DNA from: Nephromyces sp. MM_2019
Taxonomy: Eukaryota > Apicomplexa > Aconoidasida > Nephromycida
Assembly: GCA_015657535.1 (NCBI GenBank)
Contig: JADHZB010000582.1
Span: 43,858 to 107,857, forward strand
Reading direction: 5' to 3'
Length of the DNA stretch: 64,000 nucleotides
A model generated the notes under the pieces. It was not told the origin of the DNA. It searched no databases and saw only the letters and a list, made by a program, of their open reading frames with translations. The position numbers and the translations under genes are program-made. Of the stretch, positions 50,153 to 62,859 are shown in pieces (the stretch's first letter is position 1; every line of letters begins with the position of its first letter).

Positions 50153-53100
50153 TTGGGTATCTATTTGACTTGTTTTAGTCTATTTGATTATGGGTCGATT
50201 TATATAGTTTTTAGTAAATACTATTATACATTTTACGAACTCTTTAAAAGCTAATTGTATGATATTTCTCCAATTCATTATATTATATAATCACACATAG
50301 GCACATAATTTGAACAGATAATTTTTGTTCAAATTATATATATATATATTTATATACAAATAGATACAACAACAATAAGGTTTTACAGGTTTAAACATAT
50401 ATATGTATATTGTATACAATTGAATATAACTTAATTCCTTGTTAACATATTGTAGAATAAATATGTTAATTCTTTTATGATTTGGAATTACCAACTTTTT
50501 AATTCTTAAATTGGCGAAAATTGATATCGATGATAAATAAGATTAGAAAATTTGCAATATTTATGATTTATTTTAGAAATTGACATATGATTGGATACAT
50601 AGATATTCTTATAAAGTAAAAGTTCTTCTAGCTACATACATTTTAACTTATATATACAAGTGACTGATTTTACTCATTTGTACACAAAAACGAGTCAACA
50701 CTGAGTTTATAACATGGTTAAAAAACACAAAAAGTAAGTCAATATAAAACTTGTGTACATAAAGACAAACACCAACAGAGACTAAAAGATACACTTAAAA
50801 CTATATTAAACAAACACTCATATTCATACACCTAAAAGTACATACGTACATAATTATTATGAAAGTGTCACACCATGTGTAAATAGTTATAACATACACA
50901 TTTCATGCATTACTTAAATGAATCTTTTTCTATTTAACTAGAATACAATAGATTGTACTAGTTTATTAATCTTCTATCTAAAAAAAAATATATATAATGA
51001 CATAAAAATATTCGCAAGATAAGGTAAAATGGTTCAAATATAGTAGGTTAAAACTTTTGAAACTTGCTAGTTTGTGTAGAACAAATTAAAATTCATCCAA
51101 AATTTTTGAATAAATCAATTATAAATAGTGTATTATTAATATTTAAAAGTCAATGTTTGATTTAGAATTTATCATACACACATTAAAAATCTTGTAAAAG
51201 ACATCAAATCACATTCAATTAATTTCCAGAATTGACTTCAAAATTAATCTAAAAATATCAAAGTTTCAAACAAACTACATTTAAGAAAAATTTATGTAAA
51301 ATCAATCACCTGAGAAATGATAATTTTTTAATTAGAAAAATTAAAAACTACACCTGTAAAACATTAATAAGTATTAAAATAATTAGTGAGTAGTTAATAT
51401 GTCTAATATATGGATAAAAGACACTCAATTTTGATCTCCTTATACGGTAAGTTTACTATACAACTTACACTTATCTATAAAGCAAATCACCCCACACACA
51501 CAAGGACACGTAGTCTCAAGAATATTTTAATAACACAGACACACAAAAAGCAATGCTAATATATAAACATAATTAAGAATAAATGAACACCTACGCAAAA
51601 GTAAAGTGGACGTGCTCAATAGCTACAGCTAGATACATGGAGTCTAGTCAATAGCTAGACATGTATATATGAATATACACACTCATAAATATATATTAAA
51701 ATTCACATCACATTTACACACGCGAATACATACAACTGCGAACAAGTGTGTAGGATATTCCTTGTTTACGAAAGTATAAAAAAATGTGTCTTTACTAGTA
51801 GCTTACACGAGCAACGCAAATTAGCTTGCATATATGTAATTACAGGCGAACACACCCGTCGTACATTCTGGTAGCATATGCACAATCTCATGAAAATTAG
51901 TATGACACACAGTCACAACTGATATTGATATAGTCGTACACACATCCATTATATTCGTAGGAATTAAGTAAATCATAGATGATTCACATCAATTTGATCA
52001 TAAGCTTGGTCGCATATATTTAATAAATGAAACTCGAAATAAATAAATAGAAGCTTTTGCAGCTACACATCTTTTAATTACTACTTGGCAAGGTGCTAGT
52101 CAAATGTGTTTTCGAATAACTATACCACGTAAGCTAATTAGAATATAAATATACATACCTGCATAAAATCAAATGAGATACCCACAAACATCCCAATTAT
52201 CTACACTCACGCATAAAGGTTTACAAACACCTATTTGCATACACGCTTTTACATCAACACATTCTCACATACACATTTACAAATGTGCAAAGAAACTCAT
52301 AAATACATACACACACATTAAACACATAAAGAAATTATCTGTTTATACAAACACATAAACAGATATAAACACATCAACACACATACACAACACATTTACA
52401 CACAATCACACTTAAAAATTCACACAAACGCACACCTCCATCTTAAAATTATTTTTACAAAATTTTCAAAAAAAATAATTCGAGTTTGTCATAATAATAA
52501 AAATAAAATAAAATTTACAAAGATTTTAAAAATACGACCAAATAATTAGAGAGTTTATTCGTTCTGAAATAATTTCCATGATTTTTTGAATATTTTACTT
52601 TTTATACTCTCTTTCACCCCACAACACATATACATAATACATACGCCATTTTAATAACTCCCACCCGCTACCATTCACGAGTTTAAATATTTCTAATAGC
52701 CAAATAATAATTTTGAAAATTATTCTTTAGCAAACCACAGCGCAGCAAATTATTTTAAATTGTAATAGCAACTACATATTATCCAAGTAAGACATTTCCA
52801 CTACTACATTTTACAAACATAAAAGTGTAATTCATGTTAGAACTCTGACCATCTATACTGATATTTTATCTAAAGGCATGATGTGATGGTTGAGGGGTTT
52901 AGTTTAACATCTGAAGTTTATTAAGGGGCTAAAATTTGGGGGTTTATAAGATATGCATGTGCACAAGGTATATCGAGATGGGCGGTTAGGAAGTTTGGCA
53001 TTGTTTTTATGGGTGTCTGGATGACCTGCTTGTTTGAGTTTATGTAATGGGAGTATGGATGTATATGATGTGTGCTTGGCGATGTGCATTTGATTGCATA

Positions 53101-53681
53101 TTTTGTGCACTTGTGTGCACATCATGTGTTTTTGGGTGCATATGATTTGTTTATGGGCACTAATGATTTGTTCTGCATGTATATGACTCGTATGAAAACT
53201 CGTGAAGATACTTAATATTATGTTATATAGTGTGAGTTGCATATTATCAAATGGAGGGTCACATGTGATGAAGGAACACACAAAAGGTTTTTTGTGCATT
53301 TTTTTATATTTTTATCATCAATGTATATGTAAATCTATTTATCATTTTATAATATACATTGCCGATGAGATCATCTTTAACCCGATTTTTTCTGATACTC
53401 AGTGGACTTTAAATACATTCACAACTTCTATATCATAATTTGATCACCTTTTTTTCTTAAGATTTGGTATTTTTTCTTTCATCTTCTATTATATTAGCTT
53501 ACCTATAATTTCCCATTTTTTTCCAATATATATAACTTGACAATAATTTTTATTATTTTCAATTATATAATTTCTTACATACTATCGTTTTTTCTTTTTT
53601 ACAACAGCTTGGACTGAATCTCTCTAATCCATTATATAATAACTCTGAACACAATTTCTCTTACCTTCCTAGATATACAAA
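50153..53681. other. Large intergenic region, no secure gene
   Basis: About 3.5 kb between the twinfilin-like and catalase genes. 51.47-52.45 kb is rich in CACA-type words without a pure tract. 53.08-53.19 kb holds a 21-bp degenerate repeat, listed separately. A 131-codon minus-strand frame at 52.90-53.30 kb is mostly a translation of that repeat and is not called. The catalase promoter should lie just below 53.68 kb; a TTCCTAG acceptor-like site 12 bp before the catalase ATG could be the end of a 5' UTR intron. Confidence 0.5.
53080..53187. repeat. Degenerate 21-bp tandem repeat
   Basis: About five units of 21 bp resembling TGATTTGTTTATGGGCACTAA and TCATGTGTTTTTGGGTGCATA. Because 21 is a multiple of 3, the minus-strand frame shows a heptapeptide periodicity (QIISAHK, QIICTQK, HMMCTQV, HKICNQM). 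Confidence 0.7.
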
Positions 53682-55406
53682 ATGGGAGACGCAAGACCTG
53701 TGATCACAACATCGTCTGGAGCCCCTGTAGATGATAACCAAAATTCAGTCACCTTCGGTGAATATGGTCCTATAGCAATTTCTGATTTTCATTTAATTGA
53801 TAAATTAGCTCATTTTGATCGTGAAAGAATCCCTGAGAGAGTTGTACATGCAAAAGGAGCAGGAGCACACGGATATTTCCAAGTTACACATGATATAACC
53901 AAGTAAAATCAGTATAGGCTATTATGAATAAATATGGATAGATAAATCAAGAACCATATTTGATGGAAATGTTTATACAAACTTTATAAATATCTACATA
54001 TCAATCAATTAATACATACGGTGTACACCTATGTTGTTTCATTCTAACTAGACCCATACATGTATGAATCAAACAAAAATTTATATAAATAGTAATATAA
54101 GAATATTTCTGTAACCAATCAAAACAAATACCTATTTTTGCACAGATATTGCAAGGCAAAATTATTTGAGTCAATAGGTAAGAAGACACCTTGTTTCCTC
54201 CGATTCTCAACAGTTGGTGGCGAAAAGGGATCTGCAGATACAGCACGTGACCCGCGTGGTTTTGCAATTAAATTTTACACTGAAGAAGGTAATTGGGATA
54301 TGGTTGGAAATAACACCCCAGTTTTCTTCATTCGTGACCCTATTAAATTCCCCGACTTTATCCACACACAAAAACGCCACCCCGCAACAAATTTACCCAA
54401 TGCCGATATGTTTTGGGATTTCCTATCACTCGTACCCGAGAGTGTTCACCAAGTTACAATACTGTTTTCAAATCGTGGAACCCCAGATGGTTATCGTTTT
54501 ATGAATGGATACTCAAGCCACTCTTTTAAGTTTGTTAACAATGATGATGAAGTTTTCCTAGTTAAGATGCATTTTAAAACAAATCAAGGTAACAAACAAC
54601 TCGTCGCGGAGCAGGCTGGCAAATTGGCATCGGCCGACCCCGATTATGCAACACGTGATTTATATAATGCCATAGCTGAAGGTAATTATCCTTCTTGGAC
54701 TTTCTATATCCAGGTTATGCCTGAGGCTGATGCAGCAACCTATAGATTCAATCCCTATGATGTTACAAAAGTGTGGCCACACTCAGATTATCCACTTATA
54801 GAAGTTGGCCAACTCGTACTAAATCGTAACCCCGAAAATTATTTCGCAGAAGTTGAACAGGCTGCTTTCGCCCCTGTCCACCTTGTGCCGGGAATTGAGG
54901 CCTCCGAGGACAAGATGCTCCAAGGAAGACTATTCTCATATGCGGACACACACAGACATCGTTTAGGAGGTAATTACGACCAAATACCAATTAACAGGGC
55001 CTGGAACTGCAATAGAAATGATTATCAAAATCGTGATGGCTTCATGAATGTAAATGGAAACAAGGGTGGCTCACCAAACTATGAACCAAATTCAATAAGT
55101 GGTACTCCACAACAATCGAAGAAATACGCACAAAGTAGGAGAACCTACAATGGCTTTGTTGCTCGCCATGCACAGAATCACCCTAACGATGACTATTTCC
55201 AAGCTGGTAATTTGTATAGAAATGTAATGACAGAATATGATCGCACACACTTAATTAACAATATCGTTGGCCACTTAAAGAATGCAGCACGACACCTTCA
55301 AGAAAGACAAGTTAATGTTTTTTACAAAGCTGACCCAGAGTATGGTGCACGTGTGTGTGAAGGCCTTGGATTAGATAAATCAGTTATCAATACTGGGAAA
55401 TTTTAA
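53682..55406 (+). CDS. CAT: Catalase (heme, monofunctional)
   Basis: Decomposes H2O2, typically in peroxisomes or cytosol. Two exons, 53682-53902 and 54146-55406, join in phase (AA/A) to give 493 aa, the usual small-subunit length. The distal heme His lies in [14 protein letters not shown] and the Asn in [15 protein letters not shown]. The proximal Tyr motif is [14 protein letters not shown]. The heme-pocket segment [20 protein letters not shown] and the NADPH-type region are conserved. The C-terminus is TGKF, which is not a canonical PTS1 tripeptide (SKL/AKM type), so peroxisomal import would need another signal. Catalase is known in coccidians and related apicomplexans but absent from Plasmodium, piroplasms and Cryptosporidium, which helps place the organism. 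Confidence 0.98.
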
Positions 55407-55905
55407 TTTACTACATTTTTATGAAACTATAAGTTTCAATTTAACTTTATTTTTTTTTTATTTTTTAAAAACTATTTACCCCCGAGTAACTATGCTTAAT
55501 TAAATAACGTGATAAAATTTCTATCTCCAGAAATACTTTGTTGCTATAATTTGTCTATTTTATGTTTGCAATTTCTGGGTATTGGGGTAAGCTTGCAATA
55601 TATATCTTATTTGCGAGAATATCAAAATTGTATCTTTTGTGTCCCTGCTCTTTTTTATGATGTCTAATATAAATGATTGCTATTAATATAAAAAATCTGT
55701 GAATATATAGTAAATATTCAAATAATAGTTTTTGTTTGAATTGGATTTATGATATGAAGTATCATTTTTAAAATAAAAATCAAAAAGATTTATACAAGCT
55801 AGAAGGTTTTCAGTTTTTATAGGTTGGCAATTCGTTTAAAAGTGAATAATTAGGTCGATTTAGATAGAATGTTAAATGAAAATGTTAATTCTGTAGCGGG
55901 GGCTA
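55407..55905. other. Convergent intergenic region, catalase / U2AF
   Basis: AT-rich 3' UTR DNA of two convergent genes; a run of T at 55.45-55.46 kb. Nothing else recognised. Confidence 0.6.
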
Positions 55906-57466
55906 CTATTTCCCATAGGTTTCAGTGCGTACTAATATGATTGGTCTATCGAAGTATCTTCTTCCAACAATCTTGGCTATACAATCTTCCACACCTTGTG
56001 GGCTTGCAAATTCTATAAAGATATCACCTACTTTTTTATCACCAGATGCATTCTGTGGGGTGATAATGTGTGCCCTAGTAATTTCACCTTCCTTCCTTAA
56101 AACCTCCAAAACATCTTCCAGTATTTCATCATATTCGTCCTCTCCTTCAGCTTCATTTTCAAATACAACTTGGGGTAATTTAAGGAATTTTGTTGAGCCT
56201 ATTACATACAAGTATGTCAAGTTATAAAGTAATTTTAAAATATAGAGATTGATTATGTAAATATAAGATTGTTAAATAGATATAGTTTGATCATAAAAAT
56301 TTAATACAGATAACATATATATAAAGAGAATATTAATATGGTTTTGTAAAATTGACGAGTTCGATATGTATGTATAAGCAGATATTGAAAAAAGTGAATA
56401 TGATATGTAATTTTGATAATATACATATAAACAGATAGATAAAGTTTGATTTTGATGACATTAATATAAAAAGACAACATCAATAGATTAGATACCAATT
56501 AACAGATAACATGGAGATAGTACAGATAGAATAGTTGTCATGTGTGTGATAAATAACTATTTAACATATGTCATGATAATGTTTACCAGGTGGTAGTCCG
56601 GGGGGAGGTGGAGGGGTGGAAGTGGCAGGATTAGGTGTGTTACCCGTAACCATAAGCATGGCGGCTGCTTGTTGACCAATTTGAGACATTGCTTGATTTT
56701 GGGCCACAGAGGCAGTAGAGTAATCATTTGGTCGTGATACCTTAAGGGGTATACCCATACACATCATACTATCCATGGTAAGGGCTCTCTCAGTTTCTTC
56801 AACTGTTGCAAATTCAACGAACCCATAATTCCCCTTTTCACGAGCAAACCAGACATAGAGAACAGGGTTTTGTTCTGGGTTGTTGCAAAAATTTCTAGAC
56901 CTCATTTCTTGCCAAACAATGTTTTGGAATGAGGTTTCGGTCAAGCCAAGGTGTAGGGGTAGATTACCAAAGTAAAGCCTCCGAAGTTTTCGTGTACTAT
57001 TCATAAATGCCGAGTCGTTCTGTGGGCCGGTTGTTGGGCCGGTCTTTTCTACCCATTGGAATCCATCCCAAAATAGGGAGATGGGGATATGGCCCTCACT
57101 TTCAGCCAATTTATTCAGGCCACCAGCCTTGCGGATGCATTCCGCCTGAGCCTTTCGCCTTGCTCGTTCTCTGGCACGACTTCGTTCCCTCTCGGGAGAA
57201 ATTGTCGAGTAACGATGGTTCTTCGGGAAATCGTTTTCGGAGCTACGGCGGTCATTCTTGTTTGGTGAATAACCCCTATTTCTTGAGCGTGATCGGCCTC
57301 GACGGTGGTGTGATGAGTCATGGTGGCGATGGTGTGAAGAGTCATGGTAGCGGTGGTGTGAGGAGTCTTGATGGCGATAGGATGTGGAATCGTGGTATCG
57401 GTCGCGGCGGTGGTCCAGCGTACTATCCCGAGCTGAAACTTTAGTGTTGTATTCTTCGCGGGACAT
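55906..57466 (-). CDS. Splicing factor U2AF large subunit (U2AF65-like), apparently without RRM2
   Basis: Recognises the polypyrimidine tract and 3' splice site, recruiting U2 snRNP. Two exons, 57466-56587 and 56198-55906, phase-1 junction, 390 aa. Order: SR/RD-type N-terminus with DSSHHRYH, DSSHHRHH and DSSHHRRG repeats and RSRSRNRGYSP; a Trp-containing ligand motif equivalent (HIPISLFWDGFQWVE) like the ULM that binds the small subunit; RRM1 (RRLYFGNLPL, NYGFVEFATVEETERALTMD, PLKVSRPNDYS); an Ala/Gln/Pro linker (TPPPPPGLPPG); then directly the C-terminal UHM-type RRM (EYDEILEDVLEVLRKEG, GDIFIEFASPQGVEDC, YFDRPIILVRTETYGK). The normal second RRM between RRM1 and the UHM is not visible in the exons or in the 388-nt intron. 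Confidence 0.92.
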
Positions 57467-59535
57467 TTTTAATATGTGATAATGTGAAACAACCTAAAGG
57501 AGGGTGAGGTATGGGTGAAGAAGAAGAGGGGAAGATTGAAATATATATGTAGGCTAGCTCTACCGTATAATAATTTCTATATACTATAGGTTTGTTCAAG
57601 AAGACAAGTAAGATGGAGGAATCACACTCTGTACTTTTCACTGTTTCTATTTATAAAATGTGTCGATGTTTGATAAATAGCTAAGTGCTAGTGAGGACTC
57701 GTGGTTTCTTAGATCTTTGAAATTAAAATAAAAATTTTGATTAATTTTCGAGAATAATCATCAATTATTTTTAATGATTTTTTCTCAAATTTTCATTAAT
57801 TTATACTTGGATGATACAACAGCACAAACTCATTTATGCTTATTTTTCATGGTATAACTTGATCCTATTTATATAAACATGTTCAAAATGTTAATGTTAC
57901 TGGGATTGAATTATTCAATAGGGATTAAATAACCAGTCAACTTTAGTGTTTCATTTTATTTCTACCTAAACCTTTTGAATTCGATGTTAAAGATTGTTTT
58001 TTCACATTTACAAATACTTTAGAAATAAGTTTGTACACGCAATTTTATATCAAAACTGGCAAAATAACTTATAAAAAATTTGTGTACAAATTTATTTAAA
58101 CTTCAAGTAATTAATGTTTACAAATACCTCTTTATACATAATCTCACACAATCGATTTCAACATAATATTACATATAGAACTTTACTAACACCGTTTTTC
58201 ATACATAGTTTTACATACAAATTTTTCTACATAAAACTTCATGCACACCATTTCATACACTCCATTTCCATGCTTAGAAGTATAAAATTAATAAAATATG
58301 TTCATACATATTGAATCAAATTTCAATATTATATTAATTTTAAAAAAGTAATTAAAGTTTATAATAAATAGTAAATGCTATAAGGAGTAACTCAAAACTC
58401 TATCAATGTTATACAATTTATACAAACTCCTTTGGGAAACAAGAAAAATAAGATCCATGACCACTACTATTTAAGTAAATATAAATCCTATAAAATAAAC
58501 TATATCAGTCATATAAGTTTAAATCAGTAGATAATTCAATAATGCATACTTTCTACTGAAAATATATAACTACATTCAAATAAAAAAGATAAAAATAAAA
58601 CAATTTTAAGTTATACAAGCATGTAATGTAATTGAGCAATTAATTACAAACCAATTATACTCGCATATATTAATATGAACTATTAACATTTTCAGATCTA
58701 AATGAAGTATAAAATGGCTCAAATAACTATGAATTATGTATACACAAGATTAGATACAAGCGAAATATAAAATTACAAACACAAAATAAATTAAATTGTA
58801 AATTTAGCATATTTAAAAACTTTTTCATTTCCAATTGAAAAATGATTCTAATAACACCAATTAAGCCCCATGTATTGGAACCTCATACATATATTTATCG
58901 AAACCACATAATCTTGTGGAAATCACAAATATTTAAGAAATATCATTTAATAAATTGAATTCGAAATACTAATAATTGTTTATATGCTAATCACTTACAA
59001 ATTATAATCATATATAAGGTTTGTAGAAATTTTAATTCTTAAAAAGTTGTGGGAAAGTGAGTTAGTTATATGCTCTAAAACCTTATAACTTGAAACAAAT
59101 TATGAGTTATAATCAATCTCGAGATTCTCAAACAATTCTCAAACAATTCTCTGTGTACTTGAGCTTTTATAAATTTTAAAGTGACTTCTATAAATTTATC
59201 TCAACACATCTTCCTACCTTTTTATATTCAATAATTCAAAAAATGAAATGTTCTACCGTCTATTTAGATAGTCTTAAGCAGCACATGTGTGTGTTTGTGG
59301 ATTTATTTAAAAACAAATTAATTACATCAGGAGCAAAGTGTAATTTAAACTGCATATTAGCTAACAAAATTTTGTAAGACTTCTCATACACAATGAAGGA
59401 TTAATCACCATCGCGAATTGTATAACACAAAGAATGCTCTTTGTAGTAATCCTTACTCAGTTAGAATGACAACGACATGTGCGAATCATCGAATTATCCA
59501 CATAACTGAATCGAAGGATACACATAAAAACAACG
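57467..59535. other. Divergent intergenic region, U2AF / UVRAG-like gene
   Basis: About 2 kb, AT-rich, without recognised exons. It should hold promoters of both divergent genes. Confidence 0.6.
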
Positions 59536-61896
59536 ATGGACTCATCGAACACAACACTCCATAACTCCGCAACAAGGCTTGCCCATATTAAGGCGCTTTG
59601 TGTCACAAATCTGCCCACCTATCTCCTAAAAAAATTTCTTCCAGATAAATCCCAAGATTTAATCTATTTCTTTCGTGTAAACTATGAGGAAAACGACTTA
59701 CCATTCTATTCACTGCTCCCATTAACTGATAACTCGGAACTTGATAAAAATCTTAACAAAAATATTGAGATACCTCATGAAAATTCATTGGCCTCTCCGA
59801 GTCTACAACAGACAACAGTGCTTCCGAACCCAAGTGAAACTGCCCACCGTAAAAATTTAAAAGAAAAAAATGTAATTTCCCCCCAAATTGAATTACCCCA
59901 GACATCTTGGGAACAAAAAACCGAGAAAAAAAACTCGATATTTCCAGCTCAAAACCACCAAGACCTACTCGCTGAGGTGAAACCTCATTCACAGGAGGTT
60001 TATGGAGTAAATCCTTTGGATATTTTGGAAAACAAAAAAAACCACGACAATTCACCTTCTACACACAATAACTCATCCCAGGAAGACCCAAATACCTCAC
60101 AAGCCCCTGATGGTTTTTCGCGCTTTGATCTCGGCCTGAATAGCCCTTACTATGATTCACCTAATAGTCCATGGTGGGATATCGATACATCATCACTCCC
60201 CGTTTCTTATTTGCTCTGCACACGAATACATATCTCTGTAGTTTTGAAGTACTCAATGAAGCCATTTATGACATTCTCCATTGATTTGAATAATCTTTCT
60301 AGCCTCCCTATTTCTCAATATACTAAATATATACCTCAATTATCACTTAAAATCCGAGATTCCCTATTTAAACCACTGTGTAATGTACACTATTTTGAGC
60401 CTTTTAACAATGTTAAGGTACATAACCAAATTTCTTATGCTCTCGATTACTTTTTTGACACAAGTTCAGCAATACAGTATGAAAAGGCTAGTATCCACAG
60501 CCTCACTGTCTTTTCTTCTATTAGACTTTCGAATTCTAAAATTTCACTAAAAAGCTCAAAATCTGCACCTACAACTCACATAAAACATCTCTCAAGCCTT
60601 GTAAAGCAGTGGGATACAAATTACGACCATCTTGACAGTATAAAGCCATTCAATAAGTTCATGAGCAAATATGAACAATTAATCAAATCATTATATAATT
60701 ACCACAAGATTAAAAGTAATTTGGAAACCTTAAAGGAAAATTTAGCTGAAAAGATAAGGGAGTTTGAAAAAAGATGTGATAAACCCAACTTTGATTATCA
60801 AGGTAATTCAATTTCTCTCCTTTATATTACTCTTCAAGTTGAATTGATCATAACCTAACATGATATAATTTTGATGTACATACACTAAGCATATATCTCT
60901 ATATTATATCATAGTTTTCCATATATATCTAATCACTTATTTATAATAGATATATAATACTTTTTACATTCTATCAGAGACTCTCTAACATACTAATATA
61001 TATAGTATATATATATATATTTATACACTTAATTTTTAGAACACCCATCACCATTCTATAAAAATAATTCCTCTCACACACAAGACCCAATAAGACACAA
61101 GTTGTTCAACGAACCCTGTAAAAACTCACAGCTTCAGCAACAAACAATTAAATCACAATCATCAAATAATGATCATCAAACAGGATTACATCATTTTAGA
61201 CAAATTCTAGACCCTATAATTCAACCCATCTACCCGAATCAACCTATTCAATTTTCTTCTGAACTTGAGATTTATTCACACCCACTTGAACTGATGAGGA
61301 AACAGTCAAATAAAACAACACTCAAGAGTCATAATCTACTTAACTTTATAAAACGTAAACAAATTATCAATCTATGGATGATATTCCCTATATCTATAGA
61401 TAATAGGGGTAGATATTTTGTAGGTCCTTGGTATGTACCTTCATTACGTAATTTAGAAATAGTACAGCCAAATGTGTATTCAAAGAAAGATGAAGAATCT
61501 ATTTTTTGTGGTATTGGAATTGGTTTACTTTTTTTCTCAAAGATAATCAACTTATGTAACTCAACATTTATGGGTATACAATTTGACCCTGCATTTTCTA
61601 GATCCAACATCTACTATTCATTATCCAATCCATCACGTGTGTATCCCTTATTTTATAAATATCCTTCAGATAGAAAAAATTTTATAAATAATTTCAAATG
61701 GTTGATTTCAATGTCGAAAAAGTTATTAAATATAAGAGGTCATCTTGGAGGGAGTGATTTCAACTTGTTGGAAAATATATTTTTATTAGTAAAATTCGAG
61801 GTATTTGAAAATTATTTGAAAGAAGAAAAAAAAGATGTACATACACTCAATTTAGTAGATGAATACACTACTCATTTTCTCGAAGGAGAAGGGTAA
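59536..61896 (+). CDS. UVRAG/Vps38-like protein (putative class III PI3-kinase complex subunit)
   Basis: Two exons, 59536-60802 and 61040-61896, joined in phase 1 (CAA G / AA CAC), give 707 aa. The call rests on pattern similarity. An N-terminal TRLAHIKALCVTNL resembles the RLRHL..I..RN start of UVRAG. PFYSLLPLTD and SPYYDSPNSPWWDID resemble the C2-type FY-S-E / NP-W segments. A Lys/Glu/Leu coiled coil lies near residues 380-420 (LESLKEN-like, EKIREFEKRC). The C-terminal domain has the order IFCGIGIGLLFFSKIINLCN, SRSNIYYSLSNPSRVYPLF, then a LL-N-I-L helix. This matches the 'aLGy-hlv-ls-yL / gSrS-I / PLf / F-LLn-ni' layout of the Atg14/UVRAG family. A ~110-residue Asn/Ser/Lys/Gln-rich insertion separates the N-terminal segments. 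An unrelated novel protein remains possible. Confidence 0.5.
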
Positions 61897-62859
61897 TAAT
61901 AATAATAATATATTTATATATGTATATACTATATGTATATATACAATTATATATATACATACAATTATATACATATATATAAATACAATTATATATAGAT
62001 ATATATATATTTATAATTATATTTACACACATAAAAATTATTTTGTAATGAACGCCAATTTTAATTTTTTTTTGGGGTAAGGGGAAATGATTAGGAGGAT
62101 TATAAGGCTACTGTATTTTTTTAATATCAAAAATGTTTATAATTATTAATTTTGATATGTCTTGAAATTTTGTTTAAAAAATTACCGACAAAAAATAAAA
62201 GATGAAATAAAATAAAAATAAAAATCCCTCACATTTATTAATTTACAATTTTTATTATTTTATACAAAAGTTAATTTTTATACAAAAATATCAATGCACA
62301 CACAGGCACTTTTGGATATTTATATTCGAATATATATTTGATATCAATACACACACACATTCATTTGGATATTTATATTTGAATATATACTTGATATTAA
62401 TGTACACACACACACGCACACATACACATTTATATAAATAATAGTTATAAACACAGATATAGATAGACTTGTGTTTCAGCTTATATTACTTATCTTAAGC
62501 AGTAATAGTAGCATAAAAATAATATAATATTAAAAATAAATATCCATATAGACATCCACAAACATACATATAAACATAATACCAACACACACACTCGCAT
62601 GCACACATATATCTACTTACACATTCACACACACACATATTCACATACAAAAAAACACAAGCTCAAAACAGATTTAAACACATTCACGCACACACCAACA
62701 TTCACACATTTACATAGACACACACAAATGCATATATATATATATAAATATATTTATTTACACACATATCTATAAAGGTGTATATGCACACCAAATAATA
62801 AGTGAGATATTTATTTGAATTAGTTTGAAAGTAATTAAGTTTTATAAAAAAATTTGGTT
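61897..62859. other. Convergent intergenic region with TA and CA repeats
   Basis: 61.90-62.04 kb is TA-rich; 62.29-62.80 kb is CA-rich, with a duplicated segment listed separately. No gene seen. Confidence 0.7.
62308..62420. repeat. Direct duplication plus CA tract
   Basis: TTGGATATTTATATT is followed by C/TGAATATATA and TTGATAT at about 62312 and again at about 62364 (~52 bp apart). Each copy leads into a run of ACACAC. Confidence 0.8.

Noticed and set aside
52904..53299. 131-codon minus-strand frame
   Set aside because: Its periodic centre is a 21-bp DNA repeat and the flanks show no domain or splice evidence.
57007..57444. 145-codon plus-strand frame with Gly/Arg-rich sequence
   Set aside because: It is the antisense of the U2AF SR-type region; the minus frame carries the recognised motifs.
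59753..60055. 100-codon minus-strand frame
   Set aside because: Antisense shadow of the long plus-strand exon of the UVRAG-like gene.
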